DNA of 6,359 nucleotides from an uncultured Caulobacterales bacterium (lineage in GTDB: Bacteria; Pseudomonadota; Alphaproteobacteria; Caulobacterales; Maricaulaceae). Positions 1 through 5,869 of this stretch are shown here, piece after piece (positions within the stretch are counted from its first letter, which is position 1; each line of letters begins with the position of its first letter). A program made the position numbers and the translations under genes. The stretch is taken from NCBI GenBank assembly GCA_938007945.1, contig CALLME010000094.1, positions 1 through 6,359 on the forward strand, in the 5' to 3' direction. The notes below the pieces were generated by a model. That model did no database searches, had not been told where the DNA came from, and worked only from the letters and a program-made list of their open reading frames with translations.

Positions 1-818
1 CGCCGCATTGGCAGTGCAATAAACAGCGTGAGCGCAAGTGACGACAGCACAGTCGCGGTAAAAGCCAGTCCGATAAACGGCAGCAGCGCGCGGCGTTCGG
101 CCCGCACGATGCTATCAACATCCTCTGATTCAAATGAAACAACGCCTAAGACCTGTTGCACGCGGCGCACGGGCTGCGCGACGGTCACAATAAGCTCATC
201 CCCGTCATTGTAACGCTGTCCCGCAACAATATCCCCGTCTAGCGCCGTGCGTACATCACCTTTCAAATCCCAACGCAATTGGTCGCGCCGCTTCACTCGC
301 CACGGTAGATTATGCAGCGTCTTCTTAATATAGGTGCGGGTTTTCGCTTCCCACTCTTCTTGCCACGACGGCGGTTCTTGCTCTTCTATGATAGGGGCAA
401 GCTCGGTTATAGAAATCTCATCTTCTAACTGCGCACTATCGACAATGAGTAAGCCAGAACCATCAAACAAACGTACACGCCAAGCGGGCGGGAGGTTTAT
501 TTCGCGCAAAATGGATTTTGCGCTGTCAACATCAAGCTTGGCCGCAAGGCCGTAGCCCGTCGCACTATCGGCCATAAGCGTCGACACGGTCGCGCTTGAA
601 CTGCGCAGCGTGTCAAGTTTAGCCTCAATCAACCCTTCTTCGAAACGGTTCATCGCAAGCGAACCAAGCGCGAGTACTAACAAACCAATGAGATTTGAAA
701 GAAAAATCGCGCGCGTTAATCGCGACGCGAGGACGGAACGGCGCGGCCCTCTGCGTTTATGTCGGCGTTTGGCCATAGCGACGGAAGAGACGGCAGTCTT
801 TGGTGGCGGACTACTCAT
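1..818 (-). CDS. chvG: ChvG-like sensor histidine kinase, N-terminal part (truncated by window edge)
   Basis: Membrane sensor kinase partnered with the adjacent ChvI regulator. The frame is open from an ATG at 818 through 272 codons to the left edge, so the HAMP and kinase domains lie outside. The visible part has a basic N-terminus, a first membrane helix at about residues 36-56 beginning LTRAIFLSNLIGLLVLALG and followed by NRFEEGLIEAKLDTL. A periplasmic sensor region covers about 57-244, and a second helix ends at the edge with LTLFIALPMR. The LTR-hydrophobic-NxFxEGLIxA pattern is characteristic of ChvG/ExoS kinases. The start at 818 has a weak AGGCGG-like site upstream; an in-frame ATG at 776 is a less likely alternative. 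It follows chvI after 30 nt in the same frame, so the two are probably cotranscribed. Family is known by resemblance; the signal it senses cannot be read here. Confidence 0.88.
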   Translation of the reverse strand, partial: MSSPPPKTAVSSVAMAKRRHKRRGPRRSVLASRLTRAIFLSNLIGLLVLALGSLAMNRFEEGLIEAKLDTLRSSSATVSTLMADSATGYGLAAKLDVDSAKSILREINLPPAWRVRLFDGSGLLIVDSAQLEDEISITELAPIIEEQEPPSWQEEWEAKTRTYIKKTLHNLPWRVKRRDQLRWDLKGDVRTALDGDIVAGQRYNDGDELIVTVAQPVRRVQQVLGVVSFESEDVDSIVRAERRALLPFIGLAFTATVLSSLALTLFIALPMR

Positions 819-848
819 GCGAGCCCGCCTACCAAATTGAAGGCCGCT

Positions 849-1553
849 TTACGCTTCCTTATATTTATATCCAACGCCATAGAGCGTCTCAATACCATCA
901 AAGCTCTTATCGGTCTTGCGAAACTTTTTGCGCAGGCGTTTTATGTGGCTGTCGATCGTGCGGTCATCGACATAGATTTGGTCGTCATAGGCAGCGTCCA
1001 TCAATTGGTCGCGCGATTTGACAAAGCCAGGTCGCTTAGCAAGTGCCTCTAAGATAAGAAACTCTGTCACGGTGAGACGTACAGATTGTCCAGCCCAGCT
1101 ACAGGCATGACGGTTCGGATCTAGCGTGAGTTGCCCGCGTTTAATGACTTTCTCATCTCCATCCTGCGGCATCGGATTTTCAACCGAGGTCGCGCTCGCG
1201 CGACGTAGTACAGCCTTGATACGCTCACCCAGAAGACGCTGAGAGAACGGTTTTTTAATATAATCATCCGCGCCCATATTCAGGCCAATAGCCTCGTCAA
1301 ATTCATCATCTTTTGAAGTGAGGAAAATCACAGGCAAATTGCTCGACTGACGCAGGCGGCGCAAAAGCTCTAGCCCGTCCATGCGCGGCATCTTCACATC
1401 AAACACGGCCAAGTCTGGCGGATCAGATTTTAGCACCTCTAGCGCGCTCGCCCCGTCATGGAATTTACGGACTTCATAGCCCTCACCTTCGAGAAAAATC
1501 GAAACAGATGTTAGTATGTTTTCGTCATCATCAACTAAGTAAATTTTCGCCAT
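849..1553 (-). CDS. chvI: ChvI-like DNA-binding response regulator (OmpR/PhoB family)
   Basis: Transcription factor phosphorylated by ChvG; in studied Alphaproteobacteria this pair controls envelope, acid-stress and surface polysaccharide genes. The protein has 234 residues, normal for the family. The receiver domain covers about 1-120: acidic pocket D8/D9, phospho-acceptor D52 in [10 protein letters not shown], switch residue T79 in [10 protein letters not shown]98, and K101 in the KPFSQRLL segment. A linker of about 25 residues leads to a winged-helix DNA-binding domain containing [18 protein letters not shown], the recognition-helix stretch [16 protein letters not shown], and the wing [13 protein letters not shown] at the end. 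These segments match Rhizobium/Agrobacterium ChvI closely. The ATG at 1553 is preceded by a good GGAGG. It is the first gene of the chvI-chvG unit. A pckA gene, a common neighbour in Rhizobiales, is not seen upstream. Confidence 0.95.
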   Translation of the reverse strand: MAKIYLVDDDENILTSVSIFLEGEGYEVRKFHDGASALEVLKSDPPDLAVFDVKMPRMDGLELLRRLRQSSNLPVIFLTSKDDEFDEAIGLNMGADDYIKKPFSQRLLGERIKAVLRRASATSVENPMPQDGDEKVIKRGQLTLDPNRHACSWAGQSVRLTVTEFLILEALAKRPGFVKSRDQLMDAAYDDQIYVDDRTIDSHIKRLRKKFRKTDKSFDGIETLYGVGYKYKEA

Positions 1554-1558
1554 TTAAG

Positions 1559-1563
1559 CCTCC
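1559..1563 (-). promoter_or_regulatory. Ribosome binding site of chvI
   Basis: GGAGG on the minus strand, 5 nt before the chvI ATG. It fixes the start codon. Confidence 0.8.
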
Positions 1564-1602
1564 AGCCAGGATTTGAGTTGTCTACCCTCCCCGTTTGATC
1601 GC

Positions 1603-1631
1603 ACAATGCGGCCCGACTATGCTGTAAGCAA
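1603..1631 (-). promoter_or_regulatory. Possible chvI promoter (weak match)
   Basis: On the minus strand TTGCTT (1631-1626) and CATTGT (1608-1603) are separated by 17 nt, a sigma-70-like arrangement about 45 nt upstream of the chvI ribosome binding site. The -10 element matches only about half of the consensus, so this is a suggestion from spacing and position rather than a firm call. Confidence 0.25.
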
Positions 1632-1648
1632 GATATTATCTGCCTTAA

Positions 1649-1666
1649 TTTGTTCGTTTTTTGTTC
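1649..1666. promoter_or_regulatory. Direct repeat TTTGTTC x2 with 11-bp period, candidate response-regulator box
   Basis: Two exact copies of TTTGTTC begin at 1649 and 1660, 11 bp apart, about one helical turn. OmpR/PhoB-family regulators commonly bind as head-to-tail dimers to direct repeats of about this period. The site lies just upstream of the possible chvI promoter and in the region shared with the divergent secreted-protein gene. It could serve ChvI autoregulation or control of the neighbour; this is inference from arrangement only. Confidence 0.3.
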
Positions 1667-1686
1667 AGTCACCATGCCTAAGTGCT

Positions 1687-1698
1687 CACATATATGTG
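1687..1698. repeat. Perfect 12-bp palindrome CACATATATGTG
   Basis: A perfect 12-bp inverted repeat without spacer in the chvI/secreted-protein intergenic region, about 95 bp upstream of the plus-strand ATG. Symmetric sites of this kind can be operators for dimeric regulators. It is AT-rich and short, so chance is also possible. Confidence 0.3.
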
Positions 1699-1782
1699 TT
1701 TGGTTGTTGAAAAAAGTTTAACTGATTTGTCGTGCGCCGCCGTCTAACCCAAGCTATCGAAATAATTCGTATTTTCTTAAAC

Positions 1783-1788
1783 GGAGAG
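1783..1788 (+). promoter_or_regulatory. Ribosome binding site of the Met/Lys-rich protein gene
   Basis: GGAGAG lies 5 nt before the ATG at 1794 and supports that start. No convincing -35/-10 pair was found between 1699 and 1782. Confidence 0.7.
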
Positions 1789-1793
1789 TTCCA

Positions 1794-2312
1794 ATGAATA
1801 AATTTACTACAACTGCCTTACTCACAATCGCGGCCTGCGCCGCAAGCGCCGCGCCCGCCTTGGCACAATCATCATATAATGGTGGCAGTACATATCGTAA
1901 CCAGCAGACCAAAGATACGAGCGCGATAAAGAAAGCTAAAAAGCTTGAGAAAAAACGCATCGAAGCGATGAAAAAGAAAGAGAAAATGGAAAAAGAGCTC
2001 ATGATGAAAGAGCAATCCATGAAGAAAGACGCGATGGGCGCTGACACCATGATGAAGACCGAAGAGATGAAAGCTGAGAAGGTAAAATCTTATGGGTCCG
2101 GCACGAAACCTATGGACGCTATGGATAAAATGGACACGATGAAAAAGACAAAAACATATGGCTCAGACACAAAGCCTATGAACAAGATGGACAGCTACGG
2201 ATCAGGCGCGGCCCCAACGACAATGATGAAGCCAACCAATTGCCCCGCCGGTACTGAACCGCAAAACAATGGCACATGTATGCTCACCAGCGGTAGTCTT
2301 CCTGGCACATAG
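1794..2312 (+). CDS. Secreted Met/Lys-rich repeat protein, function unknown
   Basis: 172 residues, not recognised as a named family. Residues 1-24 form a signal peptide ending PALA before Q25. An IAAC sequence at 12-15 also fits a lipobox, so lipoprotein processing is a less likely alternative. Residues about 44-98 are highly charged and probably helical, rich in Lys, Glu and Met (KKAKKLEKKRIEAMKKKEKM). Residues 99-138 contain three degenerate repeats starting YGS[GD]: YGSGTKPMDAMDKMD, YGSDTKPMNKMD and YGSGAAP. The tail has a Cys pair, C150 and C162, in CPAGTEPQNNGTC, likely a small disulfide loop. About 18 methionines occur in the 148-residue mature part. Met-rich periplasmic proteins can bind copper or absorb oxidants, but nothing here proves either. 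It diverges from chvI and lies 22 nt ahead of the glycosyltransferase gene. Confidence 0.8.
   Translation: MNKFTTTALLTIAACAASAAPALAQSSYNGGSTYRNQQTKDTSAIKKAKKLEKKRIEAMKKKEKMEKELMMKEQSMKKDAMGADTMMKTEEMKAEKVKSYGSGTKPMDAMDKMDTMKKTKTYGSDTKPMNKMDSYGSGAAPTTMMKPTNCPAGTEPQNNGTCMLTSGSLPGT
2088..2207 (+). repeat. Degenerate tandem repeat coding YGSGTKPM-type units
   Basis: Internal repeat of the secreted protein: residues 99-138 hold three imperfect units of unequal length (about 22, 13 and 5 or more residues) that share Y-G-S-[G/D] followed by a Lys/Pro/Met segment. Codons differ between units (tatgggtcc, tatggctca, tacggatca), so the repeat is old and probably kept at protein level. Confidence 0.6.
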
Positions 2313-2334
2313 CCACCCCTCCCCTCTGCTGAAT

Positions 2335-3753
2335 ATGATAAAAATCGACAGAGCTCTTTACCTTTGCGCAGTCCTTATTGGGGCTGCGCTTTTAATTGTG
2401 CGTATTATATCAGCGGACTTTGCGCGCGGCACAACCACACAGACGCACCCTTATTTATTATTTGCCGTCGCCCTTATGATTGCGGGATGCCTCTGGGTTA
2501 GCCTTATTCCGCTTTTAAAACGCGCCCTTCCTGCTCCACCAAGCGGCCACCTCGTTCTTATGACTATCGCCATAGGTTTAGGATTTCGCGCCCTGTTTTT
2601 TGGCTCCACGCCTATCTATGAAGATGATTGGAACCGTTACCTCTGGGACGGCTATGCAACGACGCAAAGCGTAAACCCCTATCTGTATTCACCTAATGAC
2701 ATTCTGTCGGCATCCGCTGGCTCAAATAATGATTTGTCAAAGCTGTCACGACTCTCTGCCGAAAATGAAAACTTCGTCAGCCGCATCAACAGTGGAGAAT
2801 ACACAACTATCTATCCGCCAGTGGCCGTTGCAGTTTTTACGCTTGCGGCCTTTGTTGATCCCTTGAATTTGGATGTGTTGCGGGTCTTTTTCTGGCTGTC
2901 AGAAGGCCTTACCTTATTTTTGATGGTAAAGGCCCTCACAGCTTATGATCGAAATCCGCTTTGGATGACACTCTATGCGTTTAACCCCCTTATTGTTTAT
3001 GCTGGCATCAACGCCGCACATATGGATATCCTCTTACTTCCGTTTTTACTCGCAAGCCTAATTTTGATTAAGACGCGTCCGTTTTGGGCTGCCGTAGCTT
3101 TATCCTGTGCCGCTGCGGTAAAGTTATGGCCACTTTTATTAGCCCCCGTTTTATTTCGCAACTGGCTGAAACGGCCTAAGGTTTATGTCGCAAGCGCCCT
3201 TTTCACAGCCTTTCTTAGTTTTGTTCTTTTGCTACCGCTTCTCTTGGCTTTGGGCGACTCAAGCGGCACAACAGCCTATGCCGCTACTTGGCAACGCAAC
3301 ACCTATCTTTTCCCGCTTATCGACCAAGCAATTGGCCTCAGCACAGGTCAGTGGTCCTCGCTTGCTCGTATTGTCATCGCGCTTTTTTGTATCGGCCTTA
3401 GCTTATGGCTCGGGGTCAAACCACTTTTGAAACATGCAGACTCGCATAAGCTGATGGAGGCGCTGCCAAAGCACCTATTGTTGCTAACATTCATTTTCTT
3501 CCTGCTTTCGCCGACCGGCTTCCCATGGTATTTAATCTGGCTCTTTGCTTTCTTTCCATTCGCGCCTCATTACAGCGTTGCCGCGCTTACGGTCATGCTG
3601 CCGATTTATTATCTGCGCTACGCCATTGGGGAGCAAAATAATTATCTTCTATTCACAGACTGGCTTGTTCCTCTGCAATTTGGCGTTCCGATAGGACTGC
3701 TTCTGCTTGAGCTGAGCCGCGGTTACTGGAAAGAGAGCTATGTCCCGTCCTGA
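2335..3753 (+). CDS. GT-C-type integral membrane glycosyltransferase (GT87/DUF2029-like)
   Basis: 472 residues, strongly hydrophobic, with roughly ten or more membrane helices. Such enzymes move a sugar from a polyprenyl-phosphate donor to an acceptor on the outer face of the inner membrane. Supporting motifs are EDDWNRYLWDG at 96-106, with acidic residues in the first large loop as expected of GT-C catalytic sites. NPYLYSP starts at 114, TIYPP at 158-162, and NPLIVYAG...AHMD at 217-231. The last recalls the NPL...HxD pattern of mannosyltransferase-like members. The ATG at 2335 is chosen because it opens directly into the first helix. It lacks a Shine-Dalgarno site; an upstream ATG at 2269 would overlap the previous gene by 44 nt. 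Leucine is often TTA or CTT, giving a lower GC look than its neighbours. It overlaps the next gene by 14 nt, so the two are probably coupled. Donor sugar and acceptor are unknown. Confidence 0.8.
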   Translation: MIKIDRALYLCAVLIGAALLIVRIISADFARGTTTQTHPYLLFAVALMIAGCLWVSLIPLLKRALPAPPSGHLVLMTIAIGLGFRALFFGSTPIYEDDWNRYLWDGYATTQSVNPYLYSPNDILSASAGSNNDLSKLSRLSAENENFVSRINSGEYTTIYPPVAVAVFTLAAFVDPLNLDVLRVFFWLSEGLTLFLMVKALTAYDRNPLWMTLYAFNPLIVYAGINAAHMDILLLPFLLASLILIKTRPFWAAVALSCAAAVKLWPLLLAPVLFRNWLKRPKVYVASALFTAFLSFVLLLPLLLALGDSSGTTAYAATWQRNTYLFPLIDQAIGLSTGQWSSLARIVIALFCIGLSLWLGVKPLLKHADSHKLMEALPKHLLLLTFIFFLLSPTGFPWYLIWLFAFFPFAPHYSVAALTVMLPIYYLRYAIGEQNNYLLFTDWLVPLQFGVPIGLLLLELSRGYWKESYVPS

Positions 3754-4582
3754 TACCCACGCCGCGCCGCGCATCACTGTTATAATTCCCGCCCGTAATG
3801 AAGTTGGCGCAATCGGAAAAGTCATTGGCGAAATTCCTAAATATGTCACGGAAGTCATCGTTGCAGATAATGGGTCAACAGACGGCACAGCCGAAGCGGC
3901 GCAAGCACTCGGGGCTCGGACGGTCTATGTCGAGGAGCCAGGCTATGGGCGCGCTTGTCTTGCGGCAATGTCAGCCGCCAGCGAGAGCGATATAACTGTA
4001 TTTTTAGACGGAGATGCTTCGGATTATCCCGAAGACATGACACTGCTTCTAGCCCCCATTTTGAACAATAAGGCCGACTTTGTTATAGGGTCGCGCATCA
4101 CAGGTGATCGCGAGAAAGGCGCTCTCACCCCGCAACAAGCTTTTGGGAACCGGCTGGCCTGCGCGCTGATGATGCTGTTTTGGAAAAGCCAATTTACCGA
4201 TTTAGGGCCTTTCCGCGCGATAAGAACATCAACGCTTAAGGCACTGAATATGCAGGCCCCTACATTTGGCTGGACTGTGGAGATGCAAGTACGGGCCTTA
4301 AAACAAGGCGTGCGCTACGCTGAAGTGCCTGTGCGCTATAGAAAACGTATTGGCGTATCTAAAATTTCAGGCACAGTAAAAGGCGTTGTATTAGCGGGCT
4401 ATTATATTCTGTCGACAATATTTGTAGAAAAATTACGCCCCTTAGCGCTTCCTTATTCGCCAGAAATAGAGCGCCGCTATGGCGGCGATAAACAGCCCGC
4501 CGAAAATCTCGAGTTTACTGAAAGGGCCGAGCCAGGGATCGGCGAGCGGGGCCATGGCGATGAGGCCACCGCTGCCCCCTGA
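3740..4582 (+). CDS. Family 2 glycosyltransferase, DPM1/polyprenyl-phosphate sugar synthase-like
   Basis: 280 residues. Likely transfers a sugar from a nucleotide donor to polyprenyl phosphate at the cytoplasmic membrane face. The GT-A fold is visible: ITVIIPARNE at 12-21, DNGSTDGT at 43-50, the metal-binding DGD at 90-92 in VFLDGDASDYPED, GSR at 117-119, and DLGPFRAIR at 154-162. WTVEMQVRA follows at 178-186 and EVPVRYRKRIGVSKISGT at 195-212. These match the DPM1-like subgroup. The C-terminal membrane helices of some dolichyl-phosphate synthases are absent; only one short hydrophobic stretch near 215-230 is seen. The overlap with the upstream GT-C gene, with an SD-like GGAAAGAG at 3728-3735, suggests coupled translation and a shared pathway: this enzyme makes the lipid-linked sugar and the GT-C enzyme uses it. 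The last 46 residues are charged, low in similarity to the family, and coded opposite a convergent gene. Confidence 0.88.
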   Translation: MSRPDTHAAPRITVIIPARNEVGAIGKVIGEIPKYVTEVIVADNGSTDGTAEAAQALGARTVYVEEPGYGRACLAAMSAASESDITVFLDGDASDYPEDMTLLLAPILNNKADFVIGSRITGDREKGALTPQQAFGNRLACALMMLFWKSQFTDLGPFRAIRTSTLKALNMQAPTFGWTVEMQVRALKQGVRYAEVPVRYRKRIGVSKISGTVKGVVLAGYYILSTIFVEKLRPLALPYSPEIERRYGGDKQPAENLEFTERAEPGIGERGHGDEATAAP

Positions 4583-4813
4583 TTGCGCGAGATAGATCAT
4601 GATAAACACGAACCCTGTGCCGACGGCAGCGAGGGAAAAGACGGCTCTGAAAAAAACCGCATCATCGCGCGCTTGTTTGCGGCGGCGTTCTTCGGCCCTG
4701 CGGGAGCGGCGAAACATGCGCTCAGACGGGCGTTCATAAGGCGTGCCGTCGGGCAGCACCTTTTCGCGGCTTGGGGGATCTGCTTTATCAACTTGGTCTT
4801 TTTCTACAGTCAT
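4442..4813 (-). CDS. Small two-helix membrane protein, function unknown
   Basis: 123 residues, not recognised. The N-terminal half is polar with a very basic segment at about 28-49 (RMFRRSRRAEERRRKQARDD). Two hydrophobic helices follow, at about 53-76 and 103-119, joined by a Gly/Pro-rich loop (QSGGSGGL...DPWLGPF), and the protein ends WRIRKR. This pattern of basic flanks and balanced helices, with codon choice like neighbouring genes (GCC, CTC, CGC, GGC), argues for a real gene rather than the antisense shadow of the glycosyltransferase. Both helices would probably form a hairpin with cytoplasmic ends. The last 141 bp overlap the 3' end of the plus-strand GT2 gene. No clear Shine-Dalgarno site precedes the ATG at 4813, so the start is uncertain. 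Confidence 0.65.
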   Translation of the reverse strand: MTVEKDQVDKADPPSREKVLPDGTPYERPSERMFRRSRRAEERRRKQARDDAVFFRAVFSLAAVGTGFVFIMIYLAQSGGSGGLIAMAPLADPWLGPFSKLEIFGGLFIAAIAALYFWRIRKR

Positions 4814-4818
4814 GTGAT

Positions 4819-4830
4819 ATGTTGTAACAT
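4819..4830. promoter_or_regulatory. Small inverted repeat in divergent gap
   Basis: ATGTT-GT-AACAT, two 5-bp arms with a 2-bp spacer, sits in the 34-bp gap between the divergent membrane-protein gene and the first four-cysteine gene. It could be a shared operator, but the arms are short. A weak plus-strand TTGGTC (4793-4798)/TATGTT (4818-4823) pair with a 19-nt spacer overlaps it. Confidence 0.2.
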
Positions 4831-4847
4831 GGTCAAATCAAAATCCC

Positions 4848-5342
4848 ATGCTAAATAAGTATATGTTTCGTCGCACGTGTCTTTTCGGACTATCCCTTTC
4901 ATTTGGCTTGCTTGCTGCGCCGTCAGCCTTTTCACAGAGCCAGGACTTTGACGTGCGGCCCTTCTCTGACCGCTTGACGGGCAAATCTATCACGCAGGCG
5001 TTTAAAGGTTTGACGCATGAAGGCGCTTATAATTTTGACGCACTTGGACGGCCAGGGCGCTTTTACACGGAAACCCACACAGATGACGGCGGCATCACCT
5101 ATACAGAACGCGGCGGCACAGTTACGGGGCGGTGGCGTGTCTCGGAGAGTGACGAAATCTGCTATAGCTATGACGGGGGGATCATCGCAGGCGGTTGTTT
5201 CCAAGTCTACCAGCTTGGAACATGCTACTATTTCTACTCCGCACTTGAGCTACGCGTGAGAGACGATATGACCGAAGACGACTGGACAGCGCGTAGCGTC
5301 AAGAAAGGCGACCTCGCGAGCTGTGAGGATATGATTTCGTGA
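4848..5342 (+). CDS. Exported four-cysteine protein, copy 1 of tandem family
   Basis: 164 residues. Family not recognised; a DUF995-like or other small beta-rich fold is only a guess. A signal peptide covers about 1-29 (FRRTCLFGLSLSFGLLAAPSAFS before Q30), so export to the periplasm or beyond is likely. The mature part has L-T-G near 43, QAFKGLTHEGAY at 50-61, a TETH-DDGGITYTERGG stretch from 74, GRW at 94-96, then ICYSY at 104-108. C105, C117, C126 and C159 align exactly with cysteines of the next two genes. Aromatic residues are dense around C126 (CYYFYS). The start could also be the in-frame ATG at 4863, which gives a tighter signal peptide (MFRRTC); neither has a good ribosome site. Its stop overlaps the start of copy 2 by 4 nt, so the two are cotranscribed. 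Likely two disulfides, inferred from cysteine count and export. Confidence 0.8.
   Translation: MLNKYMFRRTCLFGLSLSFGLLAAPSAFSQSQDFDVRPFSDRLTGKSITQAFKGLTHEGAYNFDALGRPGRFYTETHTDDGGITYTERGGTVTGRWRVSESDEICYSYDGGIIAGGCFQVYQLGTCYYFYSALELRVRDDMTEDDWTARSVKKGDLASCEDMIS
5325..5328 (+). promoter_or_regulatory. Ribosome binding site supporting a GTG start for copy 2
   Basis: GAGG, 10 nt before the GTG at 5339. With the GTGA start/stop overlap it decides the start of copy 2 and suggests translational coupling to copy 1. Confidence 0.6.
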
Positions 5343-5803
5343 AGCACATCTGGCTCGCATTAATTTTGACCGTGTCAGTAAGCGTGCCGAGCCTCGCCCA
5401 AGAGAGCGGCGCGTGGACCCAACTCACGGGTGATGCTCTGCGCGAGGCCTATGCGGGACAGACACTTGACCTGACTTACAACAATGTCGGATTTGCGGGC
5501 AAAGCCCATCACACCGAAACGCACAATATCGACGGCACAACGGATTATGACGAAGGCGGGATGAAGCTTGACGGTGAATGGACGCTGATTGGACCCAAGG
5601 GTGATGAAGACCGCATTTGCTACCGCTACGCCGAACTCGACCCCAATAAGCAGCATTGCTTCTATGTCTTCCGCGAAGGCCGCTGCCTTTACGGCTATTC
5701 CGCGCGGTGGTTTCAATCCGCGAAAACCATCCGTCCCGAGCACTGGCGCGTCAAAGGCGCCAATCGCGAAGACGGGCCCAGCTGCGATATCTTTGTAAGT
5801 TGA
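5339..5803 (+). CDS. Exported four-cysteine protein, copy 2 of tandem family
   Basis: 154 residues, starting at a GTG that overlaps the stop of copy 1 (GTGA). The signal peptide is clear, residues 1-20, with cleavage SLA before Q21. The mature protein follows the same plan as copy 1: LTGDALREAYAGQT at 29-42, TETHNIDGTTDY then EGG at 72-74, GEW at 79-81, RICYRY at 92-97, CFYVFREGRCLYGYS at 107-121, W136, and SCD near the end. Cysteines are 94, 107, 116 and 149; the last two intervals (9 and 33 residues) equal those of copies 1 and 3. Identity to copy 1 is low outside these motifs, so duplication is old. Function unknown; no catalytic motif is evident. The gene ends 5 nt before a strong hairpin. 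Confidence 0.85.
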   Translation: MKHIWLALILTVSVSVPSLAQESGAWTQLTGDALREAYAGQTLDLTYNNVGFAGKAHHTETHNIDGTTDYDEGGMKLDGEWTLIGPKGDEDRICYRYAELDPNKQHCFYVFREGRCLYGYSARWFQSAKTIRPEHWRVKGANREDGPSCDIFVS

Positions 5804-5807
5804 TCAA

Positions 5808-5826
5808 GGGCCAACAAAGTTGGCCC
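5808..5826. terminator. Perfect 8-bp GC-rich hairpin after copy 2
   Basis: GGGCCAAC and GTTGGCCC pair perfectly around an AAA loop, starting 5 nt after the copy 2 stop. The stem is strong enough for a terminator, but no T-run follows directly (gacaaggg). It may instead stabilise the 3' end of the copy 1-2 mRNA or cause partial termination. Confidence 0.45.
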
Positions 5827-5836
5827 GACAAGGGCA

Positions 5837-5869
5837 TTGAAACACACACACCCTTAGTGTGTGTTTCAA
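5837..5869. terminator. Perfect 13-bp hairpin, terminator or start-masking structure
   Basis: TTGAAACACACAC pairs over 13 bp with GTGTGTGTTTCAA around a 7-nt loop (ACCCTTA). A T-rich stretch (TTTATTATTTTTA, 5877-5889) follows after about 7 nt, so it may act as a second terminator behind the first hairpin. The in-frame GTG at 5857, the likely start of copy 3, is the first codon of the 3' arm, so the same stem in RNA would hide that start. Which role applies cannot be told from sequence alone. Confidence 0.5.

Noticed and set aside
759..1052. 97-codon plus-strand frame across the chvI-chvG junction
   Set aside because: Both strands cannot be equally constrained here; chvI and chvG motifs on the minus strand are unmistakable.
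1754..2050. 98-codon hydrophobic minus-strand frame opposite the Met/Lys-rich gene
   Set aside because: Its Phe/Ser/Met-rich content is what the reverse complement of Lys and Met codons gives; the plus strand has a signal peptide and ribosome site.
2269..2334. Upstream in-frame ATG extending the GT-C glycosyltransferase by 22 residues
   Set aside because: It would overlap the secreted-protein gene by 44 nt, has no ribosome binding site, and the added residues do not look like a membrane-protein N-terminus.
4583..4858. 91-codon plus-strand frame after the GT2 gene
   Set aside because: It is antisense to the better supported two-helix membrane protein and has no domain pattern or ribosome site.
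4932..5204. 90-codon minus-strand frame within the first four-cysteine gene
   Set aside because: No ribosome site or recognisable pattern; explained as the complement of the conserved plus-strand gene.
5375..5743. 122-codon minus-strand frame inside the second four-cysteine gene
   Set aside because: Antisense shadow: the plus-strand product has a signal peptide and conserved cysteines shared with its paralogues.
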